In this document: positions 51,878 through 60,997 of the stretch, in pieces
How the letters are laid out: every line of letters begins with the position of its first letter
How positions within the stretch are numbered: position 1 is the first letter of the stretch
Assembly (NCBI GenBank): GCA_900540385.1
Contig: UQFY01000002.1
Coordinates: 1 to 64,000, forward strand
Direction: 5' to 3'
Length of the DNA: 64,000 nucleotides
Source: an uncultured Mollicutes bacterium
GTDB lineage: Bacteria > Bacillota_I > Bacilli_A > RFN20 > CAG-826
Made by a program: the position numbers and the translations under genes
The notes under the pieces: model-generated
Told to the model about the DNA's origin: nothing
The model's input: only the letters and a program-made list of their open reading frames with translations
Database searches by the model: none

Positions 51878-53054
51878 TCTTTTTATTAACCTCGCTGGCT
51901 ATCTTCAAAGCCGGTTTCTTCATTTTGCGATTTAACTCATTTACCAAAAGCTTTGTTTCATCCATCTTTTCGTATTCTTCAAAATTCCAAATGTTCATCT
52001 GAACGGTTTCTTCCGATGGGTTATATAAATTTTGAAGAGTGACGCCTACTAAACGAAGCATGACCCCAAGATAATTGGAATCATATAGTTTAGAAACCGT
52101 TTCAAAAATAATTTCGCCATCATCCGTTCCTTCTGAAAGAGTCATGGATTTATTGTGATTGGAGAAATCGCTATCTTTAACGACTAAAACGACTGTTTTT
52201 CCTTTCTTTCGTTCGCGTTTAACACCTTCAGAAACCTCCATAGAAAGTTCTTTTAATTTGTTTTTAATGATGTATTCTTCGTTTGTATCATAGGGAAAAG
52301 TCTCACTATGTCCGAGAGATTTCGGATCATAAGGAGTAGGATCGACAACATCGTCTCCATAACCGTTGATTTCTTCCTTAATAACAAGGAAATATTTCCC
52401 GAAAAGCGTTTTTATCTCCGCATCATCTTGGTCGACTTTTTTCTTTAAGTCGCCAATAGTCGTAATGCCTATATCTTTTAATTTGGCGGAAGTTTTCTTT
52501 CCGATGCCAAAAAACGATTCAATAGGTAAAGGATAGAGCGTTTCATTGAGACTTCGACGGTATAAAAAAGTAAGACCTAACGGTTTTTTCATATCACTAG
52601 CCATTTTGGCAAGGAATTTAGTTGGCGCTACTCCTATCGAGCATTTGAGACCAATTTCTTTTAAAAGATCGTCCATGATTTTTTGAAAATACGCTTTCGG
52701 ATCGTCGACATGTTTGCAAGCTTCCGTCATATCGACATATCCTTCATCGATAGATGCTTCCTCAATGAAAAGAGAATAACGTTTTAAAAAAGAGAAAAAG
52801 GAGCGAGACATCATCTCGTAATAAGCGAAATCCGGTTTTACGAAGATTCCTTCGGGGCATAGACGTTTCGCTTCAAAATAAGGCATCGCGGAATGAACAC
52901 CAAATTCTCTGGCTTTATAAGAAGCCGTAGAAACAACCCCACGGCCTGATTCACTGCAAACAATAACCGGCTTACCGATTAATTCTGGATTCTTAATTTC
53001 CTCGCAAGTCGCAAAAAACGCATTGAGGTCTATGTGCATGATTACTTTGCTCAT
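51864..53054 (-). CDS. dinB: DNA polymerase IV (Y-family)
   Basis: Error-prone translesion polymerase, about 396 aa. HIDLNAFFATCEE and EEASIDEGYVDMT carry the catalytic acidic residues; a little-finger domain follows. The ATG at 53054 gives MSKVIMHIDL; a start six codons upstream is less likely. TACAAT (53062-53067, minus strand) ends 7 nt before the ATG and there is no Shine-Dalgarno. Confidence 0.94.
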   Translation of the reverse strand: MSKVIMHIDLNAFFATCEEIKNPELIGKPVIVCSESGRGVVSTASYKAREFGVHSAMPYFEAKRLCPEGIFVKPDFAYYEMMSRSFFSFLKRYSLFIEEASIDEGYVDMTEACKHVDDPKAYFQKIMDDLLKEIGLKCSIGVAPTKFLAKMASDMKKPLGLTFLYRRSLNETLYPLPIESFFGIGKKTSAKLKDIGITTIGDLKKKVDQDDAEIKTLFGKYFLVIKEEINGYGDDVVDPTPYDPKSLGHSETFPYDTNEEYIIKNKLKELSMEVSEGVKRERKKGKTVVLVVKDSDFSNHNKSMTLSEGTDDGEIIFETVSKLYDSNYLGVMLRLVGVTLQNLYNPSEETVQMNIWNFEEYEKMDETKLLVNELNRKMKKPALKIASEVNKKNGNQ

Positions 53055-53102
53055 CAAGGATATTGTAAGCAAAAATTTAGCGAAAAGAAAATGTTAATAA
53101 AA

Positions 53103-54890
53103 TTAAGATTTTTTCAAGATATAATCGTAAATTTGATTTACCGATATACCATAACGTTTTTCTTGGTTTTCAACGGAATCATGAGCTATGAAAGCATTAG
53201 GCAAGCTAAAGAAAGTAGCTTTCCCAGAGAAGTGATTCTCAAATAAGTATTTTTTTACTGAATCACTAAACCCATTCTCTGTGCCGTACGCATCATAAAC
53301 AACGATTTCCTCGTAAGGCAGTAACTCTTGAAAAATCTTTTGATCAAGAGGATTAAGAAATAATGGATTTACTAAAGTTCCGTCATATCCAGACTGAATC
53401 AATTTATCGAATAATTCTTTTCCGTGTGGTCCCAAAGCGAGGATAGCCTGTTTCTTATGATTGCCTTTTTGAACGATCTTCCATCTTAAGAATTCGAGTT
53501 TTTCCCTTTTTTCCGTTTCCTTAAGGTTTTCAAAGACGCCCAAATAGCGGATAGCAAAAACTCCGTGTCCTTTTTCCATAGACAAATCCATTAAGGCTCT
53601 TGCCTCAGATAATGTCGATGGCATCGTAATAACGACATTAGGAATGCTTCGTAAGAAAGCGACATCATAAATGCCCATGTGGGTTTCACCATTTTTTCCA
53701 ATCAAACCAACACGATCCACCAAAAGTGTCATATCTGCGTGAATTCTTGCGCAATCATGGAAAATTTCATCATACGCTCTTTGTAAAAATGTCGAATACA
53801 TGCAAAGAATCGGGTGAATTCCTTGGAGAGTGATTGCTCCGGTGAAAACGCCCGCATGCTCTTCTGAAATTCCCATGTCAAAGCAACGCTCAGGGTAAGT
53901 ATTGAACGCCGATTCCAGCAAGCTTCCTTTGACCATTGCTGGGCAAATTAAAATTGCGTTAGGATTCTTTTCTAAAGCCTCGCAAGAAAGATCGCCCATG
54001 AATTTAGAAAAGGAGATTTGATTCTCATGTTTGTTTTTCGGTAAACCGGTATCAATATCAAATGGAGCAGTATAATGCCAATCTCCACTTACATCGTTCT
54101 CTGCGTAAGAATAGCCTTTTCCTTTTTTTGTGAAAGTGTGCACGATAACTGATTTTTTAGAGCGTTTCGCTTTCTTGAAAGCTTGATCTAAAGCCTGAAT
54201 GTCGTGTCCATTTACAGGCCCAATATATTCGAGTCCCAATTCTTCAAAAATTGTTTTGTTGTTCAATTTGATATCAGGTTGTTTTGTTTTTCCTTCATCA
54301 TAGGTTGGGGAAATGCTTCGCAAGAAGTTTTCCAACCCACCAATAGGCTTAGAAATCGACATATCATTATCGTTTAACACGATGATTACTTTATTTTTAC
54401 GGCAAGCAATGTTATTTAAAGCCTCAAAAGAGACTCCATTTGCTAAAGAGGCGTCTCCGATCAAAACCACGACATTAAAGTCTTCACCATTCATATCACG
54501 AGCGATGGCAAAAGCTTCCCCTCCCGAAAGAGCCGTAGAACTATGCCCCGCTTCAAAACAATCATAAGGCGATTCCTCACGTTTAATGAAACCAGACGGG
54601 CCGTCAAACTCGTTGAGTTTGCTTAAATCCCTTCCAGTTAAAATCTTATGAACGTAGCATTGATGGCCGACATCAAAAAGAAGTTTATCCTTTGGGAAAT
54701 CAAAAGAGCGATAAAGAGCAACCGTCAGTTCGACAATCCCTAAATTGCTGGATAAATGCCCTCCACAAGCAGAGACATCTTCAAGCAATTCTTGACGGAT
54801 TTGAGCACAAAGATTCTTTAAGGCATCTTCATCCATGTCCTTTACTATATTTGGGTTTTTGAGTCGTTTTAAATCTACCATTTTATTCAT
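53103..54890 (-). CDS. dxs: 1-deoxy-D-xylulose-5-phosphate synthase
   Basis: First MEP pathway enzyme, thiamine diphosphate dependent, 595 aa. DVGHQCYVHKILTGR, the GDASLANGVSFEALN cofactor motif and the central transketolase-like domain are clear. In Bacillus ispA sits just upstream; here it is missing. Start ATG 54890 or the ATG three codons on; no Shine-Dalgarno. Confidence 0.95.
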   Translation of the reverse strand: MNKMVDLKRLKNPNIVKDMDEDALKNLCAQIRQELLEDVSACGGHLSSNLGIVELTVALYRSFDFPKDKLLFDVGHQCYVHKILTGRDLSKLNEFDGPSGFIKREESPYDCFEAGHSSTALSGGEAFAIARDMNGEDFNVVVLIGDASLANGVSFEALNNIACRKNKVIIVLNDNDMSISKPIGGLENFLRSISPTYDEGKTKQPDIKLNNKTIFEELGLEYIGPVNGHDIQALDQAFKKAKRSKKSVIVHTFTKKGKGYSYAENDVSGDWHYTAPFDIDTGLPKNKHENQISFSKFMGDLSCEALEKNPNAILICPAMVKGSLLESAFNTYPERCFDMGISEEHAGVFTGAITLQGIHPILCMYSTFLQRAYDEIFHDCARIHADMTLLVDRVGLIGKNGETHMGIYDVAFLRSIPNVVITMPSTLSEARALMDLSMEKGHGVFAIRYLGVFENLKETEKREKLEFLRWKIVQKGNHKKQAILALGPHGKELFDKLIQSGYDGTLVNPLFLNPLDQKIFQELLPYEEIVVYDAYGTENGFSDSVKKYLFENHFSGKATFFSLPNAFIAHDSVENQEKRYGISVNQIYDYILKKS

Positions 54891-54922
54891 AAATATCTAC
54901 TAATCTAATACTAATAAAATGT

Positions 54923-55120
54923 TTATTTATCAGTATTTGTCGTAACTTCTTTAATTTTCTTTTCAGCATCATCTAAAGCTGATTGGAGTTCTTTAATTAA
55001 AGCAGTTCCTTCTTGGTAAAGTTTTAAAGATTCTTCTAATGGAAGGACAGAATTTTCGACTTTTCCAACGATTTCATCTAAGCGATTCATCTTTTCTTCA
55101 AAGGACATTTTCTTTTCCAT
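54923..55120 (-). CDS. xseB: Exodeoxyribonuclease VII small subunit
   Basis: 65 aa of the typical XseB pattern (FEEKMNRLDEIVGKVE, LPLEESLKLYQEG). With XseA it degrades single-stranded DNA. Shine-Dalgarno GGAGAG overlaps the xseA end; one nt separates the genes. Confidence 0.95.
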   Translation of the reverse strand: MEKKMSFEEKMNRLDEIVGKVENSVLPLEESLKLYQEGTALIKELQSALDDAEKKIKEVTTNTDK

Positions 55121-55121
55121 T

Positions 55122-56330
55122 CTATTTCTCTCCTAAAACTTCAGATTCGATTATACCATCTTTTAGTTTTGTTTTAATTTTTTGGCCTTTATGAACATTC
55201 TTAGCCGATGTAATCGGCATTCCATCTTCTCCCGTCGTAATAGAATAGCCTCTCTTAACAATGTTGTCTGGATTGATGGATTTAAGCCTAGATTCATAAG
55301 ATTTTACCTTATCCGAAAGGGAAGAAAGGTATAAGGTTATTGCTCTAGAAAGACGATCTTGTTTATTTTGCACTTCCTCTTTGCTTCTTTCATAGATTGA
55401 GGCAGGATTAAGGAAGAATTGCCTTCTTGCTAGGAACATAAGCTTTTCCTTATCGTTCCGAATCTTGTTCAAAAGGCTTTCTTGTAACTCTTCTTCTTTG
55501 TTTAGCAAATCATTACGAATATCAATTTGATTTGGTGTCGCCGCTTCAGCAGCCGCTGTTGGCGTTGAAACGCGTAAATCCGCGACATAATCTAACAAAG
55601 TAAAATCAATTTCGTGTCCTACGGCTGAGATAAAAGGAAATGGGCACTTAGCAAACTCTCTTACAAGGGTTTCATCGTTAAATGCAGATAAGTCCTCGCT
55701 TGAGCCTCCTCCACGTGCAATGATTAAAGTATCGATTTCGCACTCTTCTGCTTCATTTAGGGCCTTTATGATGCTTTTAGGGGCATCTAAACCTTGCACT
55801 TGTGCGTAAAAAAAGAAAATTTTCGTTAAAGGCCATCTCCGAAGGATATTTTTTCTTAAGTCTGATTCGGCCGCACTATTTTTTCCAACAATAATGCCAA
55901 TCGTGCTAGGCATTGAAGGGATCTTTCTTTTTCTTGCTTGGTCAAAAAGCCCTTCTTTAGCTAGTTTTTTCTTTAAGTTTTCTAAAGCTAAAAGGGATGC
56001 TCCAAGACCAAATAGCTCTAATGTAAATACTTGAAGGCTGTAGCGCCCTCTTGCTGCATAAACGGTTATATTGCCAAAAGCAATTACTTCATCGCCATCT
56101 TTCGGGATGAAAGAAAGACGGGAAGCGTAGTTTCCCCACAAAAGACAAGAGATCACGCTGCCATTTTCATCTTTTAAATCAAAAAAGACGCCACTGCGAT
56201 ATATTTTCCAGTTGCTAATCTCCCCTTTGACGTATAAACCTCGTAAATCCGTTTCGCCCTCAAGCTTATATTTAATAAGCGTGTTGAGGCTGGTAACAGA
56301 AATATAAGGTAATTCGTTTCTTTCAGACAT
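55122..56330 (-). CDS. xseA: Exodeoxyribonuclease VII large subunit
   Basis: 402 aa. N-terminal OB domain (residues 1-100), the catalytic region with GGGSSEDLSAFNDE and VGHEIDFTL, then a long coiled coil. Overlaps the end of nusB by 8 nt. folD, usual before it, is absent. Confidence 0.95.
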   Translation of the reverse strand: MSERNELPYISVTSLNTLIKYKLEGETDLRGLYVKGEISNWKIYRSGVFFDLKDENGSVISCLLWGNYASRLSFIPKDGDEVIAFGNITVYAARGRYSLQVFTLELFGLGASLLALENLKKKLAKEGLFDQARKRKIPSMPSTIGIIVGKNSAAESDLRKNILRRWPLTKIFFFYAQVQGLDAPKSIIKALNEAEECEIDTLIIARGGGSSEDLSAFNDETLVREFAKCPFPFISAVGHEIDFTLLDYVADLRVSTPTAAAEAATPNQIDIRNDLLNKEEELQESLLNKIRNDKEKLMFLARRQFFLNPASIYERSKEEVQNKQDRLSRAITLYLSSLSDKVKSYESRLKSINPDNIVKRGYSITTGEDGMPITSAKNVHKGQKIKTKLKDGIIESEVLGEK

Positions 56331-56736
56331 TCTTGACTAAAACCTTATCCAATATGGCGTTAATAAAGCCTTTTGCTTTTGGATCGAGATATGTTTTGGC
56401 ATACTCCACACCAACATTGATGACAATCTTTTTGCTCACTTCTTCCGTGTCGTAGAAGAAATGACAATAGCAATACAAAAGAAGAGCTTGTTCTAGATGA
56501 TCTAAACGATTCCAAGTCCATCCTCTCATATGTTCTTCATAAGCAGGGATGATTTCTTTCATATGTTTAATGGCAGCAATCACCATTCTTTTGACGAAAG
56601 TATCGGCAGATTCATAAGAGGTTTCGCAAAGGGAAGAGATTAATTCTTCCAAATCGATGGTCTTTCCCATTTCCGTATAGAGAAGAACGTCATAGATTGC
56701 GGCAATTGTTATTTCTTCTGCTTGTTTACGTTTCAT
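56323..56736 (-). CDS. nusB: Transcription antitermination factor NusB
   Basis: 137 aa all-helical RNA-binding protein of the rRNA antitermination complex. MKRKQAEEITIAAIYDVL at the N-terminus is typical. The ATG at 56736 has Shine-Dalgarno AGAGGAA; an in-frame start seven codons upstream lacks one. Downstream of yqhY but separated by a terminator. Confidence 0.92.
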   Translation of the reverse strand: MKRKQAEEITIAAIYDVLLYTEMGKTIDLEELISSLCETSYESADTFVKRMVIAAIKHMKEIIPAYEEHMRGWTWNRLDHLEQALLLYCYCHFFYDTEEVSKKIVINVGVEYAKTYLDPKAKGFINAILDKVLVKNV

Positions 56737-56826
56737 GGTTATTCCTCTAAAGATCAATGTTCGTTTTGAACTTCAAAAGTTTACACCAAAGAGAAGATGA
56801 TTTGTAGAGGAAAACGCTTCGATGGC

Positions 56827-56856
56827 AAAAAAGAAAACGCTCTTTGCAGAGCGTTT
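56827..56856 (-). terminator. Terminator after yqhY
   Basis: Minus-strand stem AAACGCTCT / AGAGCGTTT (56835-56856) with a GCAA loop, followed by TTCTTTTTT. Confidence 0.85.
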
Positions 56857-56866
56857 CCGATTTTTC

Positions 56867-57211
56867 TTATTTAGAAAGGGATGAAACTTTGATATGGACA
56901 CTGAAAGGAACCGCTTCGCACATCATAAACAAAGCGTCTGCGACACTGTTTTGAATATTCGTGCAAATCTCACCAACAGACTCCCCCTTTTTGACGGAAA
57001 CATCTAAGTTAATATCGATTCTTCCATCTTTTCTAAAGAAAACTTTCACAGGGTTAGTCATCTTGAAAACGGAAGCCTTGCGGCCTTTAAAAACGGAGGC
57101 GCCAGAAACATGGTTGGTTGCTGTCTCAACAATTGTTGTAAAAGCACGATGGGAAATTCCCATGGTTCCATAAGGGCTAAAATTGTTTAAAAGATAATAA
57201 TCACGGCTCAT
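56867..57211 (-). CDS. yqhY: Asp23/Gls24-family protein (YqhY-like)
   Basis: 114 aa DUF322 protein with GTMGISHRAF and a central VFFRKDGRIDINLDVSV pattern. YqhY in Bacillus is linked to acetyl-CoA carboxylase control; here the accBC genes are not adjacent and tkt is upstream. TAAAAT (57218-57223, minus strand), whose first three bases are the tkt stop codon, ends 6 nt before the ATG; no Shine-Dalgarno. Confidence 0.88.
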   Translation of the reverse strand: MSRDYYLLNNFSPYGTMGISHRAFTTIVETATNHVSGASVFKGRKASVFKMTNPVKVFFRKDGRIDINLDVSVKKGESVGEICTNIQNSVADALFMMCEAVPFSVHIKVSSLSK

Positions 57212-57220
57212 AAAATCATT

Positions 57221-59203
57221 TTACTCATCTTTGATGATGGCTTCAACTTTCTTCGTGATTTCTTCCGGAGTGAAGCCGAAGAACTTTAAGACTTCATTGG
57301 CTGGCGCACTACGTCCGAATTCATCCAAAGATATGACATGGTCCGCATATTTGTACCAAGTCGCGCCAGAAGCCATTTCCAGGGCGATGCGTTTATTTCT
57401 AGGAAGAGTCAGAATCTTCGCTTGTTCTTCTTTTGAAAGCAAATCAAAACGATTGGTAGATGGCATAGAGATGACATCAAGATAAATTCCCTTTTCAACC
57501 AAGGCTTTTTGGACGGAGACGGCTAAAGAAACCTCGCTTCCGGAAGCAATGATTTCATATTGAGCATCTTTCGAGGCTTTAGAGATTAAATAAGCGCCTT
57601 GTGCCACTTTTTCTTCACTTGAGTTTTCTTCCAAAGGAAGATTTTGTCTGGTAAGAATCAAAGCGGTTGGATGGTCTTTGCTTGCTAAAGCCAATTTCCA
57701 AGCCCCAAACATTTCACGGTCGTCACAAGGACGAATCGTGTCTAATCCTGGGATTGTTCTTAAGGCTGCTAATTGTTCGATTGGCTCATGCGTTGGTCCA
57801 TCTTCTCCAACAGCGATAGAATCGTGAGAAAGAAGGAAAATAGCAGGTACTTTTTCTAAGGAAGCCATACGAATGGCATTTTTGAAATAATCGCTAAAGA
57901 CCATGAAACTACCGACATACGTAACAAGTCCGCCATGAAGAAGCATGCCATTTTGGGAGGCCGCCATTAAGAATTCACGAATGCCAAAATTGATATTCTT
58001 AGCATCTCTATGCTCAGGCGAGAAGCCTGGATCACCAGGAATATTCGTTTTCACCGAGGAGGCAACGTCTGCGCTTCCACCAAAACTGAAAGGAAGCTTA
58101 TTAACCATCTCAAGCAAGAAACGTTCTGAGGCGTTTCTTGTCGATTCGCTTTCCTTTAATTCTGGAGAGACGATGGAATAATCGTTAATATTTCTTTCAA
58201 AGCCGTTCGCAAAATCACGATATTGAGCAGGATATTTCGAAGCATAGGCTTTCTTTTCCGCTTCATAAGCCTCAAAGGCTTCTTCTCCACGTTTTGCGAA
58301 GCTGTCTTTTAAATCTTGGTAAACATCTTCGTCCACATGGAAAGGAAGATAGCCCTTCACAAATCTTTCTTCAGAAGCCTCATAGTCTTCCTTCTTTAAA
58401 GGAGCACCATGCGTCTTGCTAGAGCCTTGATTTGAAGTTCCATAACCGATAAATGTATGAAGAAGGATCATTGTTGGTTTTGAGGATTTCTTTGCCTCAA
58501 ATAAAGCCTCGTTAATCTTAGAAACATCGTTACCATCGGCAACTTCTAATGTATTCCACTCTGCTGCTTCAAAACGTTTTCTTACATCTTCGCTCATAGA
58601 ATTGGAGGTTGGCCCATCTAAAGTAGATGTGTTTTGATCGTAAAGAAGAATCAATTTCGCTAGTTTTTGATGGCCGGCAAAAGAAATTGCTTCTTGAGAG
58701 ATTCCCTCTTCCAAGCAGCCATCGCCACATAAACAATATGTGTAATGGTTCATGATTCTTTCGCCTTCTGGATAGGATGCGCGAAGTTTTTCTTCGGCCA
58801 TTGCCATACCAACAGCTTGGGCAATGCCTTGTCCTAATGGACCGGCGGTTGCATCAACTCCACTTGTCACGCCATATTCAGGGTGTCCTGGAGTGCGACT
58901 ATTTAACTGACGGAACTCTTTTAAGTCGTCCATCGTTAAATCGTAACCAGCTACATGAAGCATGGCATAAAGAAGAGCGCTGTTATGCCCACTAGAAAGA
59001 ACGAAACGATCGCGATTGATCCAAGATGGATGTTTCGGATCGGCAATCAAATGATATTTGAAAAGAACATACATCGCTGGCGCAATATCCAAAGCCATTC
59101 CTGGATGTCCGCTATTCGCTTTTTGAATCTCATCTAAGAGAAGGCAACGAATACTGTTGATGGATTTTTCGTCTTGATGTTTTTGAGTTTGATTGTCAGC
59201 CAT
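57221..59203 (-). CDS. tkt: Transketolase
   Basis: 660 aa thiamine-diphosphate enzyme of the pentose phosphate pathway. GHPGMALDIAP, the cofactor motif GDGCLEEGISQEA, and the GEDGPTHEPIEQ motif are present. Shine-Dalgarno AAAGGAAAA. Links the pentoses from deoB/deoC to glycolysis and supplies glyceraldehyde 3-phosphate for Dxs. Confidence 0.97.
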   Translation of the reverse strand: MADNQTQKHQDEKSINSIRCLLLDEIQKANSGHPGMALDIAPAMYVLFKYHLIADPKHPSWINRDRFVLSSGHNSALLYAMLHVAGYDLTMDDLKEFRQLNSRTPGHPEYGVTSGVDATAGPLGQGIAQAVGMAMAEEKLRASYPEGERIMNHYTYCLCGDGCLEEGISQEAISFAGHQKLAKLILLYDQNTSTLDGPTSNSMSEDVRKRFEAAEWNTLEVADGNDVSKINEALFEAKKSSKPTMILLHTFIGYGTSNQGSSKTHGAPLKKEDYEASEERFVKGYLPFHVDEDVYQDLKDSFAKRGEEAFEAYEAEKKAYASKYPAQYRDFANGFERNINDYSIVSPELKESESTRNASERFLLEMVNKLPFSFGGSADVASSVKTNIPGDPGFSPEHRDAKNINFGIREFLMAASQNGMLLHGGLVTYVGSFMVFSDYFKNAIRMASLEKVPAIFLLSHDSIAVGEDGPTHEPIEQLAALRTIPGLDTIRPCDDREMFGAWKLALASKDHPTALILTRQNLPLEENSSEEKVAQGAYLISKASKDAQYEIIASGSEVSLAVSVQKALVEKGIYLDVISMPSTNRFDLLSKEEQAKILTLPRNKRIALEMASGATWYKYADHVISLDEFGRSAPANEVLKFFGFTPEEITKKVEAIIKDE

Positions 59204-59266
59204 ATTTTTCCTTTCTAGTAGTTTTTTGGTTGCTTTTTAGTTATTTATATTATCTAAAGATAATAT

Positions 59267-60997
59267 TTATTCTTTTTTAATCTCAACTCCCACTGCATCT
59301 AAAGCCTCTTGAGAAACAATAGAAGGAGCTTTAGACATCGGGTCTGTAGCTTGAAGATTCTTAGGGAAAGCTTCGACATCACGAATATTATCCGTTCCAC
59401 AAAGAATCATGCAAAGTCTATCCAAACCTAAGGCAAAGCCAGCATGAGGAGGAACGCCATAACGGAAGGCTCTTAAGAACCAGCCGAACTTTCTTTCGAC
59501 GTCTTCTTCTGATAGACCAAGTAAACGGAAAATCTTCCATTGAGTATCGTGGTCGTAGATTCTTAAGGTTCCTCCACCCGCTTCATAACCGTTGATAACA
59601 ATATCATAGGCATAGGCTAAGACCTTTTCTGGATCTGTGTCTAACAAAGGCAAATCTTCATCTCTAGGTCTTGTGAATGGATGGTGTTCGGCAGTATATT
59701 GGTCAGTTCCTTCGATTCTATCGAACATTGGAAAGTTGACAACCCAAAGTAAATCATAGGTTCCAGCTTTGATAAGACCCATTTCTTTTGCAAAGAGGGT
59801 TCTTAACGCTCCTAAGCCAAAATCAATATCTCTTCTATCGTTCGAAGAAGCGAAAACAAACAAATCATCTTCCTTCAAAGAAAGGAAAGAGCGAAGTTCC
59901 GACTCAATTTCAGAAGTTAAGAATTTGGCGAAAGATCCTTCGAGTTTTCCATCTTCCACTTTCAATGTTAAAACGCCTTTGAGATTGAATTTTCTCGCTT
60001 CCATCGAAAGAAGATCAACTTTTTTACGGCTCGTTTCTTTGCCTTTTCCTGGGATGAGAATACCTTTGATGTATTTTGCGTCTTTAAAAGAAGCAAAGTC
60101 CGTTTTCTTAAGGATTTCACTAACATCTTGAATATGAAGCCCATATCTCGTATCTGGCTTATCAGAGCCATAGGTATCCATAGCCTCCCAATAATTTATG
60201 CGACGCAATGGGAGTTTGATATCGACGTTAACGATTTCTTTGAAATAACGTTTAAGCATTCCTTCAGCAAGTTCAAGAACTTGATCTTGATCCATAAAAG
60301 AGGTTTCAACGTCAATTTGGGTAAATTCAGGTTGTCTATCCGCACGAAGGTCCTCATCGCGGAAACATTTTGCGATTTGATAATATCTTTCGATACCGCC
60401 AATCATTAACAATTGTTTGAAAAGCTGAGGAGACTGAGGTAAAGCATAGAAACATCCATGATGTAAACGAGATGGAACGAGATAATCTCTCGCGCCTTCT
60501 GGCGTAGCCAAATCCAAAATTGGTGTCTCCACTTCCAAGAAACGATTGGAATCAAGGTAATCGTGAGTAATTTTCACGATTTTCGCACGAGTGCGAAGAT
60601 TGTTTAGCATGCATGGGCGACGTAAATCAAGATAGCGGTATTCCAATCTAGTATCTTCTAGAGCGTCCGTCTTATCGGCAATGATAAAAGGAGGATTTTC
60701 CGCTTTATTAATGACTTTCATGTCTTTAACAAGGACTTCAATATCTCCAGAAGGAAGTTTTGGGTTTGGGACATCTTTTTTACGAACGACGCCTTCGACC
60801 TGGACGACATATTCGTTACGCACATCCGGAACTTTGCTTGGATCTTCTACACAAAGTTGGACGATGCCTGTATTGTCTCTTAAATCAATAAAAAGAATGG
60901 AGCCAAGATTTCTTCTTGTTGAAACCCAGCCTACTAACGTAACTTCTTCACCAACGTTAGCTAAGCGTAATTCTCCGTTATAGTTCGTTCTTTTCAT
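59267..60997 (-). CDS. aspS: Aspartyl-tRNA synthetase
   Basis: 576-aa bacterial-type class IIb enzyme. N-terminal anticodon OB domain, catalytic domain with FRDEDLRADRQPEFTQID, the bacterial GAD insertion and GLDRL near the end. Overlaps hisS in ATGA, with GAGGAGG as Shine-Dalgarno. An AT-rich 9-bp inverted repeat (59247-59266) follows the stop. Confidence 0.97.
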   Translation of the reverse strand: MKRTNYNGELRLANVGEEVTLVGWVSTRRNLGSILFIDLRDNTGIVQLCVEDPSKVPDVRNEYVVQVEGVVRKKDVPNPKLPSGDIEVLVKDMKVINKAENPPFIIADKTDALEDTRLEYRYLDLRRPCMLNNLRTRAKIVKITHDYLDSNRFLEVETPILDLATPEGARDYLVPSRLHHGCFYALPQSPQLFKQLLMIGGIERYYQIAKCFRDEDLRADRQPEFTQIDVETSFMDQDQVLELAEGMLKRYFKEIVNVDIKLPLRRINYWEAMDTYGSDKPDTRYGLHIQDVSEILKKTDFASFKDAKYIKGILIPGKGKETSRKKVDLLSMEARKFNLKGVLTLKVEDGKLEGSFAKFLTSEIESELRSFLSLKEDDLFVFASSNDRRDIDFGLGALRTLFAKEMGLIKAGTYDLLWVVNFPMFDRIEGTDQYTAEHHPFTRPRDEDLPLLDTDPEKVLAYAYDIVINGYEAGGGTLRIYDHDTQWKIFRLLGLSEEDVERKFGWFLRAFRYGVPPHAGFALGLDRLCMILCGTDNIRDVEAFPKNLQATDPMSKAPSIVSQEALDAVGVEIKKE

